This document shows positions 8,002-15,990 of a stretch of DNA of 64,000 nt, piece by piece. The translations under genes and the position numbers were made by a program. A model generated the notes under the pieces. The model was not told the origin of the DNA, ran no database searches, and saw nothing but the letters and a program-made list of their open reading frames with translations. Each line of letters opens with the position of its first letter. Positions within the stretch are counted from its first letter, which is position 1. This DNA is from Rikenellaceae bacterium (lineage in GTDB: Bacteria > Bacteroidota > Bacteroidia > Bacteroidales > Rikenellaceae), in NCBI GenBank assembly GCA_015060045.1, contig SUZH01000001.1, positions 286,496 to 350,495 of the forward strand, read 5' to 3'.

Positions 8002-9306
8002 ATGAACAAGATCAAAGAATCTATTTTGAAACACAACGGCGTGAATTATCTGCTGCCGTTTATCCTCATCACCTCGTGCTTCGCGCTGTGGGGCTTTGCC
8101 AACGACATCACGAACCCGATGGTGAAGGCCTTCTCGAAGATCTTCCGCATGAGCGTGACGGATGGTGCACTGGTGCAGGTGGCCTTCTATGGCGGTTACT
8201 TTGCCATGGCCTTCCCGGCTGCCATGTTCATCCGTCGTTTCTCCTACAAGGCTGGTATTTTGATGGGTCTGGGCCTCTACGCCGTGGGTGCCTTCCTCTT
8301 CTTCCCTGCGAAGATGACGGGCAGCTACTACCCCTTCCTGTTGGCTTATTTCATCCTCACGTGCGGCCTTTCGTTCCTCGAGACGAGTGCGAATCCCTAC
8401 ATCCTTTCGATGGGCTCGGAGGCTACCGCCACGCGCCGTCTGAACCTGGCACAGGCCTTCAACCCGATGGGTTCGCTCTTGGGTATGTATGTGGCAATGA
8501 ACTTCATCCAGGCCAAGCTCAATCCGCTCGATACGGCGGGTCGTGCTACGCTCGGCGAGGCAGAGTTTGAGGCGATGAAGCAGGCCGACCTGCAGGTGCT
8601 GATTACCCCCTACCTGATCATCGGTGCTGTGATTACGGCGATGTTCCTTGTGATTTGGCTCGCCCGCATGCCGAAGGTGCAGGAGTCGTCGAAGCAGGAT
8701 GGTTTGCTCCCGACCCTGAAGCGAATTTTTTCGCAGAAGCGCTATCGCAACGGTGTGATTGCCCAGTTTGCTTACGTGGGTGCGCAGATCATGTGCTGGA
8801 CCTTCATCATTCAGTACGGCACGCGCGTCTTTATGGCCGAGGGCATGGCTGAGAAGGCTGCCGAGGTACTTTCGCAACAGTATAACATCATTGCCATGGT
8901 GATCTTCTGCTCGTCGCGCTTTATCTGCACCTACCTTTTGAAGTACATCAACCCGGGTCGTCTGTTGTTCTTACTGGCCATTGCCGCCACGGTTGCTACG
9001 GCAGGTGTCATCGCGATTGACGGTCGCGTGGGTCTTTACTGCCTGGTGGCTGTTTCGGCCTGCATGTCGCTCATGTTCCCCACCATCTACGGTATCGCCC
9101 TCGAGGGTATGGGCGAGGATGCCAAGTTTGGTGCTGCGGGTCTGATTATGGCCATCTTAGGTGGCTCGGTACTGCCTCCCGTGCAGGCGATGATCATCGA
9201 TCAGGGTACGCTGATGGGCTGGCCCGCCGTGAACCTCTCGTTCATCCTGCCGCTCATCTGCTTCCTCGTTGTAATGTTCTACGGCTGGAGCACGGCGAAA
9301 GAGTAG
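8002..9306 (+). CDS. fucP: L-fucose/sugar:H+ symporter, FucP type (MFS)
   Basis: The 434-residue protein is a major facilitator with about twelve hydrophobic segments. The start is characteristic of the FHS/FucP family: LLPFILITSCFALWGFANDITNPMV, in which the Asn/Asp residues contribute to sugar and proton binding in E. coli FucP. The LSFLETSANPYIL block near residue 120 is also a family signature. The substrate could be fucose or another hexose, since this family in Bacteroidota includes glucose/galactose and GlcNAc transporters. The 5' flank contains ACTAACCT immediately before the ATG, complementary to the candidate small RNA at 61.5 kb. A terminator follows at 9324-9357. Confidence 0.85.
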   Translation: MNKIKESILKHNGVNYLLPFILITSCFALWGFANDITNPMVKAFSKIFRMSVTDGALVQVAFYGGYFAMAFPAAMFIRRFSYKAGILMGLGLYAVGAFLFFPAKMTGSYYPFLLAYFILTCGLSFLETSANPYILSMGSEATATRRLNLAQAFNPMGSLLGMYVAMNFIQAKLNPLDTAGRATLGEAEFEAMKQADLQVLITPYLIIGAVITAMFLVIWLARMPKVQESSKQDGLLPTLKRIFSQKRYRNGVIAQFAYVGAQIMCWTFIIQYGTRVFMAEGMAEKAAEVLSQQYNIIAMVIFCSSRFICTYLLKYINPGRLLFLLAIAATVATAGVIAIDGRVGLYCLVAVSACMSLMFPTIYGIALEGMGEDAKFGAAGLIMAILGGSVLPPVQAMIIDQGTLMGWPAVNLSFILPLICFLVVMFYGWSTAKE

Positions 9307-9323
9307 AGGTAAGCAGATCCAAC

Positions 9324-9357
9324 AAAAAACCGCAACACGTTATGTTGCGGTTTTTTT
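9324..9357 (+). terminator. Terminator after fucP
   Basis: The stem CCGCAAC (9330-9336) pairs with GTTGCGG (9344-9350), extended by A6/T6 and ending in T7. It can also act for the minus-strand gene ending at 9365. Confidence 0.9.
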
Positions 9358-9364
9358 ATTGGAT

Positions 9365-9967
9365 TTACTCATGCGTTTGCAACGAATCAGGCAAGGCAAT
9401 TCCTGGATCTTGATTCTTGTATAAGATTCCTAACGAAGCAAAGTCGAATCGATGATAGGTGCGCCAGAATTGCAGTCGAGCCATATCCTCAGTAATCGAG
9501 TAGGTGACGTATTTTTTTAGATTTTGTTCAAATAGGGCATACTTATCTGGTGAAATGGCTTCGGTGCGTGGTGAAACATTGATAGTGAAATCGACCTCCA
9601 TGATTTTTCCGCAAGGATCAATCACGAATAGCACATCCATCCAATCTTTTCCGCTTTCTAAAATATGGTATTCGCTTTCAGTAAAGGTTTCACGAATGGC
9701 TCGATATACTGAGCCTGTGTTAAGTTCTCCCAATTTTAGGCTCAAGTAGTCGTTTTCTTCCACAACGGTACCATCAGTCCACACAATTAATTCATTATCT
9801 AACACATTGGCAATGTTGTTAAGATATAGTCGTTTGTCAAGTACGCGCGTTACCTCATAGGTAATCTCTTTTGCCACGGCATCGATGCGGTGGGTATAGG
9901 GGTATTGCGCCACGGCATTTGTCGTAGCACAAACCCAAAGAGCAAGGAGTATCGACAGCCGTTTCAT
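9365..9967 (-). CDS. Secreted protein of unknown function (third gene of low-GC cassette)
   Basis: I do not recognise this family. The 200-residue product begins with a clear signal peptide (MKRLSILLALWVCATTNAVAQ), so it should be periplasmic or secreted, without a lipobox. It is a paralogue of the gene just upstream. Both have an ITYEV stretch near residue 34-40, a segment in which TFT/TFTESE or EL/YDL is followed by ILxxGK or KEKRT, an ALFEQNLKKYV or ALFEKNLKQHL block near 145, and a C-terminal NPDAE/QDPGI-(M/A)LPDS(V/L)Q ending. Base composition is AT-rich compared with the flanking core genes. It starts 12 bp after its neighbour, so the operon is tight. Confidence 0.7.
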   Translation of the reverse strand: MKRLSILLALWVCATTNAVAQYPYTHRIDAVAKEITYEVTRVLDKRLYLNNIANVLDNELIVWTDGTVVEENDYLSLKLGELNTGSVYRAIRETFTESEYHILESGKDWMDVLFVIDPCGKIMEVDFTINVSPRTEAISPDKYALFEQNLKKYVTYSITEDMARLQFWRTYHRFDFASLGILYKNQDPGIALPDSLQTHE

Positions 9968-9978
9968 GGGTAGAGATG

Positions 9979-10584
9979 TTATTGAATAATCTGCACCGAA
10001 TCGGGTAGCATTTCTGCATCAGGATTCTTGTCAATCAACATTTTTGGGGCAAGGGCATCAAAAGGCACTCGTAGTGTTTCGTGCATAAATTGCAGATTTT
10101 TTTCATCTTCGGTAATAGTTGTCCACCGCAGGTGTTGTTTTAGATTCTTTTCAAATAATGCAAATTTTTCAGGAGGAATGTTTAATACGGAGGGATTCCT
10201 ATAATGATATACATGGAACACAACCTCCAAAAGTTTTCCTTGATTGCTTTTAGTTAGATAGAGCCGTATGAGAGTCCTCTTCTCCTTCAAATCGTATAAT
10301 TCTTCCGGGGTAAAAGTTTCGGTACATGCTTTTTTGAAGGATAGCATGTCCATTTCTCCTCCAACATATTCGAATGGGGATACCGGTTGCCCGTTCAGAT
10401 CCTTAAGGTCTTGATCGTAAAGTTTGTTTTCTATATTAATCAGTTTGAAATAGAAGTCATGCCAAACAGAAACCTCATAAGTGATGCTATCAGTGGTAAT
10501 GTAAGTCCCATCTGTATATATGGTTTGAGCAAATGACAGAAAACAGCATATACTAAAACAAGAGGTCAAACTAATCTTTTTCAT
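9979..10584 (-). CDS. Secreted protein of unknown function (second gene of low-GC cassette)
   Basis: This 201-residue protein is not recognised. Its signal peptide is MKKISLTSCFSICCFLSFAQ, and it is a paralogue of the following gene. I chose the ATG at 10582-10584 because it overlaps the stop codon of the upstream lipoprotein gene in an ATGA arrangement, which suggests translational coupling. An in-frame ATG at 10596 is possible but would place four extra residues before the signal peptide. The gene is strongly AT-rich. Close coupling to a lipoprotein with a variable-looking C-terminus would fit a partner, chaperone or protective protein, but this is inference only. Confidence 0.7.
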   Translation of the reverse strand: MKKISLTSCFSICCFLSFAQTIYTDGTYITTDSITYEVSVWHDFYFKLINIENKLYDQDLKDLNGQPVSPFEYVGGEMDMLSFKKACTETFTPEELYDLKEKRTLIRLYLTKSNQGKLLEVVFHVYHYRNPSVLNIPPEKFALFEKNLKQHLRWTTITEDEKNLQFMHETLRVPFDALAPKMLIDKNPDAEMLPDSVQIIQ

Positions 10585-12095
10585 AGTGTAGGACAATTCG
10601 TTAGAAGTTCTTTTAAATTTTCAAGTGATATTAATGACGTATTTCCGAGGTAAGGATATTCATCCTCAGAATACCACTTTCGCAAATTGTTAATAGATTC
10701 TTGATAGTAAATGTTATATAAATCGTATGATTGATTTAAATGAAATAGTGATAAAGCATCTGCCAAACCTAGAATTCCGCTTGATGCATCTCCCAGTTGT
10801 GCAATGGCTTGACTTCTTGTTAAATGCCTTCCGCTTCGTTCAAGATACAACACCCATCCGACTTTTGCTTCAATCTCTTTTTCTATACATTTAGTTGTAT
10901 ATCCTTGTTGATATTGATATCTATGAATTAATTCTTCCAACAAAATATAGTCGCGATAACCTCCGGTTTGGTCGGCTTCTAAATGAATGATATTATCTTT
11001 AAAATCGTATTTATTATAGTTGAGAGGTTCGCTATATGGATGGATTTTAATCGTCACCCCATCCAGTGCATCAAGCAGGGTTTTTCCCATGCAGTCTTGG
11101 CTGATCGAATCGAGCAGGGGTTCAATCAGTTCTTTGGTCTCTTCGTCTTCGTATTTGATGTTTTCGTTGTGCTCGCTGGAGCTATCCTCGCTATCGCCGG
11201 AGGTTGAGGACGAAGAACCATTGCCTCCACCTCCGCCACTATTCGTGGAGCCTGTATCACCACCGCCTCCGATATCCGGATTTGGTAAATCGTGCATGTG
11301 CGCATTTTGAAGATCGAGTTTGGTTTGCAGATGTTCAAGATAATCTTGCCAATCGGGAAGAATAATAACATCTTTGATAGTACCGCCATTTAATGGATTT
11401 TCATCATCTTGATTTGTCTCGGTCGCTCTTGTTCCCACTTGAGTGCACCGAGCTACGGTTAAATCGCCCAACAGATCGTACAGCCGCTCGATGTTCTCCT
11501 CCAACGAGTGAGCTTTGTCGAAAATGAAAGCATCACAAAGCCATTCTCCTTCGTAATAGTAGGCTACGCACATCGGCCAACCATTGAGGTCGGTGTAGAG
11601 CGAAACACCCGAAAAATCGGTTTTAGGGCGGCTGTTGAGCAGTGCATCATAGTCGTAGTCGGGGTAAGCGCTGATCATTGAGCGCGCGGGCATCAGATGG
11701 CGGATGTAGCACCCTTCGAGTAGGGTGGGATGCTCTTTGACAACCACCAATTTGCTGTAAATCGGGACTAACTCCACGCTGTCGGCCTCGGGTTGCAGGT
11801 AGCGGTAGTAGCGGTACTGCATATCAATCGGGACATCGACACTCGAAAGGAGCGAATCGAGCGATACCTCGGCTCGTTCCCAATCGAGCGAATAATCCCC
11901 CGGCGTTAAAGGCCCCGGCTCTGCAATGGTACGGGTTGTGCAACTCGCACCATCGTAATAGGCGCGCGCTTTGGCCACCGAATAGAGAGGCTCTTGGGAT
12001 TTACGTGGCGCAACATCGGGCTCTTTGGAACACATCCAAAGGCCTAATGTAACCCCGACAAGCACCCCGAAACGGAGCAGAAATCGGTTCATCAT
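10581..12095 (-). CDS. Lipoprotein with Gly/Ser linker and zincin-like C-terminal domain
   Basis: The 504-residue protein has a lipobox (LGLWMCSKE), so it is lipid-anchored. Residues about 25-265 form an N-terminal domain of unknown family in ordinary GC-rich codons. Residues about 268-312 are a linker of Gly, Ser, Asp and Glu (GGGGDTGSTNSGGGGG). Residues about 315-504 are encoded in markedly AT-rich DNA. They contain LLEELIHRYQYQQ followed by CIEKEIEAKVGW, resembling the HExxH...E layout of a zinc peptidase but with Glu in place of the first His. Composition changes inside the gene (35% GC at 10621-10680, 58% at 11881-11940), suggesting a grafted C-terminus. The activity is unproven. Confidence 0.7.
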   Translation of the reverse strand: MMNRFLLRFGVLVGVTLGLWMCSKEPDVAPRKSQEPLYSVAKARAYYDGASCTTRTIAEPGPLTPGDYSLDWERAEVSLDSLLSSVDVPIDMQYRYYRYLQPEADSVELVPIYSKLVVVKEHPTLLEGCYIRHLMPARSMISAYPDYDYDALLNSRPKTDFSGVSLYTDLNGWPMCVAYYYEGEWLCDAFIFDKAHSLEENIERLYDLLGDLTVARCTQVGTRATETNQDDENPLNGGTIKDVIILPDWQDYLEHLQTKLDLQNAHMHDLPNPDIGGGGDTGSTNSGGGGGNGSSSSTSGDSEDSSSEHNENIKYEDEETKELIEPLLDSISQDCMGKTLLDALDGVTIKIHPYSEPLNYNKYDFKDNIIHLEADQTGGYRDYILLEELIHRYQYQQGYTTKCIEKEIEAKVGWVLYLERSGRHLTRSQAIAQLGDASSGILGLADALSLFHLNQSYDLYNIYYQESINNLRKWYSEDEYPYLGNTSLISLENLKELLTNCPTL

Positions 12096-12149
12096 GTTAG
12101 ATAAGCGTTAGTAAAGGTAATGCAAGATAGCAAAAAAGAGCGATATTCC

Positions 12150-12186
12150 AAAAAAAATAGTGAGAACCAATTCCTTGATTCTCACT
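12150..12186 (-). terminator. Terminator after the KdsC-like gene
   Basis: On the minus strand the 8-bp stem AGTGAGAA/TTCTCACT (12159-12166 with 12179-12186) is followed by a run of T. It separates the KdsC-like operon from the lipoprotein gene that starts at 12095. Confidence 0.75.
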
Positions 12187-12206
12187 AATAGTAATAAATT
12201 TGACCT

Positions 12207-12752
12207 CTACCGTGATGCCACGAGCGACGAGGGGGTCACGCCCTCCGAGCTCTTGGCCCAATCGCCACGGGCACGCAGTACCTGCTCCACGATATCGCGC
12301 ACGGCACCACGGCCACCCTCGAACTCCGAGACGTAGCGCGAGCACTCGATTACCTCTGCTGCCGAGTCGGCCGGGCAGACCGGCATACCCACCTCGCGCA
12401 TGCACTCCAGGTCGGGAATATCGTCGCCCATGTAGAGGACATTTTCGGGGTTCAGGTTGTACTTTTTCATGTACTCGCGCAGGGTCGAAATCTTATCCAT
12501 GCAGTCGATGTAGAAATCCTGCATGCCGAGCATGCGGAGGCGGCGCTCCAGAATCTTACCATAACCGCCCGTAATGACGCAAACGCGGTAGCCGTGACGA
12601 ATCGCATAGGCCAGCGCATAACCATCCTTGCAGTTGTAGCAACGGATAAAATCCCCCTCGGCGGTGGGGATGATGCGACCATCGGTCATCACGCCATCCA
12701 CATCGAAGATCATCGCTTCGACGCGGGCTATATCTTCTTTGAAGTTTCCCAT
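12207..12752 (-). CDS. kdsC: KdsC-like HAD phosphatase (KDO-8-phosphate phosphatase)
   Basis: The 181-residue HAD-superfamily enzyme fits the C0-type (cap-less) KDO8P phosphatases, which release 3-deoxy-D-manno-octulosonate for lipopolysaccharide inner core synthesis. Motif I is DVDGVMTDG (nucleophile and acid Asp near residue 17-19), motif II is VITGG, and motif IV is YMGDDIPDLECM. The family's RxxMLGxxDFYIDCxDK-like stretch is present. The start overlaps the end of the DUF2520 gene by 25 bp. The C-terminal tail of about 15 residues (SSEGVTPSSLVASR) looks like an extension. A related sugar phosphate is also possible as substrate. Confidence 0.88.
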   Translation of the reverse strand: MGNFKEDIARVEAMIFDVDGVMTDGRIIPTAEGDFIRCYNCKDGYALAYAIRHGYRVCVITGGYGKILERRLRMLGMQDFYIDCMDKISTLREYMKKYNLNPENVLYMGDDIPDLECMREVGMPVCPADSAAEVIECSRYVSEFEGGRGAVRDIVEQVLRARGDWAKSSEGVTPSSLVASR

Positions 12753-13510
12753 ATCAGTTGGCTTAAAAGTTCGTAAATCCGTTTCAAGGTGGGATTCTCG
12801 GCCAAGAGGGCGAGGTGTCCCTCCTGCGTGGCACGATCACCGCGCTTGGCAGGACCGGTCTGCACCTGTGCGGGGTGTGCGGCATCGAGCGCCTTCATGG
12901 CCGTCTCGTGAATCAAGGGTTTGAGTACCTCGTATGGCAGGCCCGCTTCGTGCAGCAGATCCGTGGCCGAAGCGTAGAGTTGGTTGACGAAGTTATTGGC
13001 CACGACACCCGCCAGATGAATCTGTTTGCGACGTGCCGAGTCGGCCTCATAGACCTGGCTGCTCAACCCGCGAGCAAAGGCCTCCAGCGGCTCCCAATCG
13101 GCGCGATCGGCCACCTCCAAGAAGAGGGGAATGGCTCGAAAATCGGCTTTGCGGCCCACCGAAAAACCCTGGAAGGGGTAGCAAATAGCACGATGCGGAT
13201 AGGGCTTCAGGCTATCAAGCGGCACGCTGCCTGCCGTATGGGCCACGATGGCCGTCTCGGGAATCGGGAGCGCATGAGCCACCTCCTCCACCGCGCGATC
13301 GCTAACGGCAATCAGGTAGAGGTCGGCCGATGGATCGAGTGCCGACGGGTCGGCCGTATGGGTCGTCCCGGCCAACGCTGCGACCGTCGCACCACGTTCG
13401 GCGTTGCGCGCATAGAGCTGTACAAGCTCCACCCCCTGCATCTCGGCGATGGCTTGAGCCAGGCTCTCGGCGACATTGCCACTACCAATCAAAACGACTC
13501 GACGAATCAT
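12728..13510 (-). CDS. Rossmann-fold oxidoreductase-like protein with DUF2520
   Basis: The 260-residue protein starts with a dinucleotide-binding fold (VLIGSGNVAESLAQAI, residues 6-21) and continues as a 6-phosphogluconate-dehydrogenase-like helical domain (DUF2520). The family resembles ketopantoate/pyrroline-carboxylate-type reductases, but its substrate is unknown. Conserved features include AHTAGSVPLDSL near residue 90, YPFQGFSV near 110 and HLAGVVANNFVNQLY near 167. It overlaps the YihY gene by one base (TAATG) and the KdsC-like gene by 25 bp, so all three are translated from one operon. Confidence 0.85.
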   Translation of the reverse strand: MIRRVVLIGSGNVAESLAQAIAEMQGVELVQLYARNAERGATVAALAGTTHTADPSALDPSADLYLIAVSDRAVEEVAHALPIPETAIVAHTAGSVPLDSLKPYPHRAICYPFQGFSVGRKADFRAIPLFLEVADRADWEPLEAFARGLSSQVYEADSARRKQIHLAGVVANNFVNQLYASATDLLHEAGLPYEVLKPLIHETAMKALDAAHPAQVQTGPAKRGDRATQEGHLALLAENPTLKRIYELLSQLIWETSKKI

Positions 13511-14808
13511 TACAAAAGTTCGGTTAAGTGAATATTGCGTGCCGAGGCGAGCGAATCGCGCTTGATACCATCCAGCACCTCCTCCACGCGTTTAAGGTCC
13601 GTGTCGGGCTGGAACTCGAGCGGATTCTCCCCGTAATTTTCCACCGCAGCCAAAATCCCGTAGAGGGTCATTTGTGCAATGTCGTAGGCCGGAGCGTAGG
13701 AGGCTTCGCGCTCATCCTCGCTCTTGCGGGCATCGATCAACTGCCCCGCCTTGGTCAGGTGGAACAAGACGTCGTTGACGATGCGGGTTGGCAGGTTCAG
13801 TTCATGGCGTAGCTCCTCGGCTGAGACGGCTCCGCCCCGGTTGCGGAAGTGGCGAACGACCAACACCATGGCGGCCAGCATCACCTTACGACGCTGATCG
13901 TAGCTGATGCGTTGCCACTCGTGCTCCTCGCCGAAGCGGGTTACGTTCTGGTAGGCAAACGACAATTCGCCGCCGATAAGGAGGATCTGCCACGAAATCT
14001 GCACCCACAAAAGGAAGAGCGGGAGGGCGGCAAAACTACCGTAGATGGCGTTGTAGGAGGTCATTGCCTTCTGGATATAGACATATCCCCACTGGAAGAG
14101 CAGGAAGCAGGTGCCGGCCACGATGCCCGCGGTGAGGGCGCTCGCGAATTTTACCTTCGCATTGGGGATAATCAGGTAGAGGAGCGTGAACATCAGCCAG
14201 ATGAAGAGCATCGAGCTCATGCGCGACAGGATGGCAAAATACCACGTATCGCGTAACACATCCTCCATGTAGTTGCCCATGACGTAGGCCACAATCCAAA
14301 GGATCGGCACGATGAGCGTCACGGCGAGGTAGTCGCTCCATTGACGGGCGATGCTGCGCGAGGTCTTCACCTCCCAGATGTTGTTGAAGGCGCTCTCGAT
14401 CGAGCCGAAGAGCTGAATGACTGACCAGAAGAGCATCACCAAAGCCACGGCTGCTACGACGCCTCCCTGCGTACGGGCCAGGGCATTCTCGGCAAACGAA
14501 ACGAGGTAATCGATGATCTCGGGGTATTGCGGGAAGAGGCCGTAGAGCGATCCGACCAGTGTATCGGCCAGGCCGAACCCCTTCACCACGGCAAAGGCTA
14601 CGGCCACAATCGGCACCAGCGAGGTGATCGTGTAGTAGGTCATCGCGGCACTACGTACCAGCGTGCCGTGGTTCAACATGCCGCGCACCATGTAGAAGAG
14701 CAGCTTGTAGAGTCTCACCAGGGAGCGTACCAGAGGATTTTCCCAGCTTTGATCTTCGCGGTTGAAGATCGTCTCGGTGAAGAAGGTGTATAGTTCGTTC
14801 AGTTTCAT
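13510..14808 (-). CDS. YihY/BrkB-family inner membrane protein with C-terminal winged helix
   Basis: The 432-residue protein belongs to the YihY/virulence factor BrkB family (old annotation RNase BN, now considered wrong). Residues about 35-290 contain around six hydrophobic helices with the family signatures RSAAMTYYTITSLVPIVAVA and FNNIWEVKTSRS. A cytoplasmic tail of about 140 residues contains ELRHELNLPTRIVNDVLFHLTKAGQLI, which looks like a winged helix often found in this family in Bacteroidota. Its biochemical role is unknown. It is in the same minus-strand run as the DUF2520 and KdsC-like genes. Confidence 0.85.
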   Translation of the reverse strand: MKLNELYTFFTETIFNREDQSWENPLVRSLVRLYKLLFYMVRGMLNHGTLVRSAAMTYYTITSLVPIVAVAFAVVKGFGLADTLVGSLYGLFPQYPEIIDYLVSFAENALARTQGGVVAAVALVMLFWSVIQLFGSIESAFNNIWEVKTSRSIARQWSDYLAVTLIVPILWIVAYVMGNYMEDVLRDTWYFAILSRMSSMLFIWLMFTLLYLIIPNAKVKFASALTAGIVAGTCFLLFQWGYVYIQKAMTSYNAIYGSFAALPLFLLWVQISWQILLIGGELSFAYQNVTRFGEEHEWQRISYDQRRKVMLAAMVLVVRHFRNRGGAVSAEELRHELNLPTRIVNDVLFHLTKAGQLIDARKSEDEREASYAPAYDIAQMTLYGILAAVENYGENPLEFQPDTDLKRVEEVLDGIKRDSLASARNIHLTELL

Positions 14809-14838
14809 GCAGACTGAGTATCAGCGATACAAAACTAC

Positions 14839-15987
14839 TTATTTTAACCGGATTGTCCAATACGAGGCTCCGATTTTTGTAAAGGCCAAGCGTACCTCGT
14901 TGCCCGTTTGAAGGCCCAGGCGACGATGCAGTTCACTGCTTTCGATCGGGAAATCACGCTTCATGAGCTCCGCTTTCTTCCCCTTCAAGGTGCGCTTGAG
15001 AGCCTTCGGATCGTAGGGCTCGATGGCTTGAATCGCGAAGATGCGCCCCAATACCTCTTGGGGCTGTTCGGTAGCAAAACCATAGCCGTTTTCGCTCCAA
15101 CAATCGGCCTTCCCGTTGAGGTGATGGCGCACCAATCGTGCCTTCTGCAGGGCCACATCGGGTTGGATCAGGTAGTGGTAGCGGGTCGGATCAAAGGGGG
15201 GAGGGGTCGGTAACGCCTGCTGCGCGGTCACGGTATAGCTCCCTCGGTCCAAGGCCGTGGCGGTGAGCGAGGGGGTGACCCCTTCGCCCGTGAAGATCAG
15301 CACCTCCTTGCATTCGCCACCGAGCGAGACCACCTCGATCGCGGCATCGGGGAAGAGCCTGCGCGCCTCATCCACATCGAAGATCGGGGAGTTTTTCAAC
15401 GCCAACCGTGGGGCGAGGCGCTTTAGGTGGGGCATCAGACGCAGCACATCGGGCGAACAATCCTCCAGTCGTACCAATTTCTTGCCACTCTCCGAGCGTC
15501 GATCGGGGTCGGCATAGATCCAATCGAACGATTCGTTGCAGGCGGCTACGAAGGCCTCCGCATCGGCCGTTACGACGGTAATGTTGGCGACGCCGAGACG
15601 TCGGAAATTCTCCCGAGCCACATCGGCCAGCACCTCGTTTCGCTCCAATGTCACGACCTCCTCGAAGCGTCGGCTGAGGAAGTAGGCATCGACGCCCAGA
15701 CCGCACGTGAGGTCGAGCACGCGACGACCCTCAATTGGTTTGTGGGCGGCGCAGCGTTCGCTCGAGGCCTGCTCGAAGGCCCTCGGTGGCAGGATACAAC
15801 CCTGCTCGGCGTAGGTGGGGAGTTTCGCCTCGGCACGGGCGAGGTATTTGAGTTGTGTAGCCACTAACCGCGCGTCGGGTACCGCACGATCCATAGCCAC
15901 CGTGAGCGGGTCGCGGTGGCGGTTCGTGCGAATAGCAGTACGTAGTTCGTCGCTGCAAAGACGGATATATTCTTCGCGTGTCAGCAT
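14839..15987 (-). CDS. Class I SAM-dependent methyltransferase with THUMP-like domain
   Basis: The 382-residue protein has a central Rossmann-type methyltransferase domain. Motif I is VLDLTCGLGVDAYFLS near residue 88, and a DWIYADPDRR motif near residue 155 resembles the (D/N)PP(Y/F)-like catalytic loop. The C-terminal residues (about 320-380) form a THUMP-like domain (GKKAELMKRDFPI ... LGLQTGNEVRLAFTK), an RNA-binding module, so RNA is the probable substrate. It starts 3 bp after the ComEC-like gene. The exact target base is not known. Confidence 0.82.
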   Translation of the reverse strand: MLTREEYIRLCSDELRTAIRTNRHRDPLTVAMDRAVPDARLVATQLKYLARAEAKLPTYAEQGCILPPRAFEQASSERCAAHKPIEGRRVLDLTCGLGVDAYFLSRRFEEVVTLERNEVLADVARENFRRLGVANITVVTADAEAFVAACNESFDWIYADPDRRSESGKKLVRLEDCSPDVLRLMPHLKRLAPRLALKNSPIFDVDEARRLFPDAAIEVVSLGGECKEVLIFTGEGVTPSLTATALDRGSYTVTAQQALPTPPPFDPTRYHYLIQPDVALQKARLVRHHLNGKADCWSENGYGFATEQPQEVLGRIFAIQAIEPYDPKALKRTLKGKKAELMKRDFPIESSELHRRLGLQTGNEVRLAFTKIGASYWTIRLK

Positions 15988-15990
15988 CCT

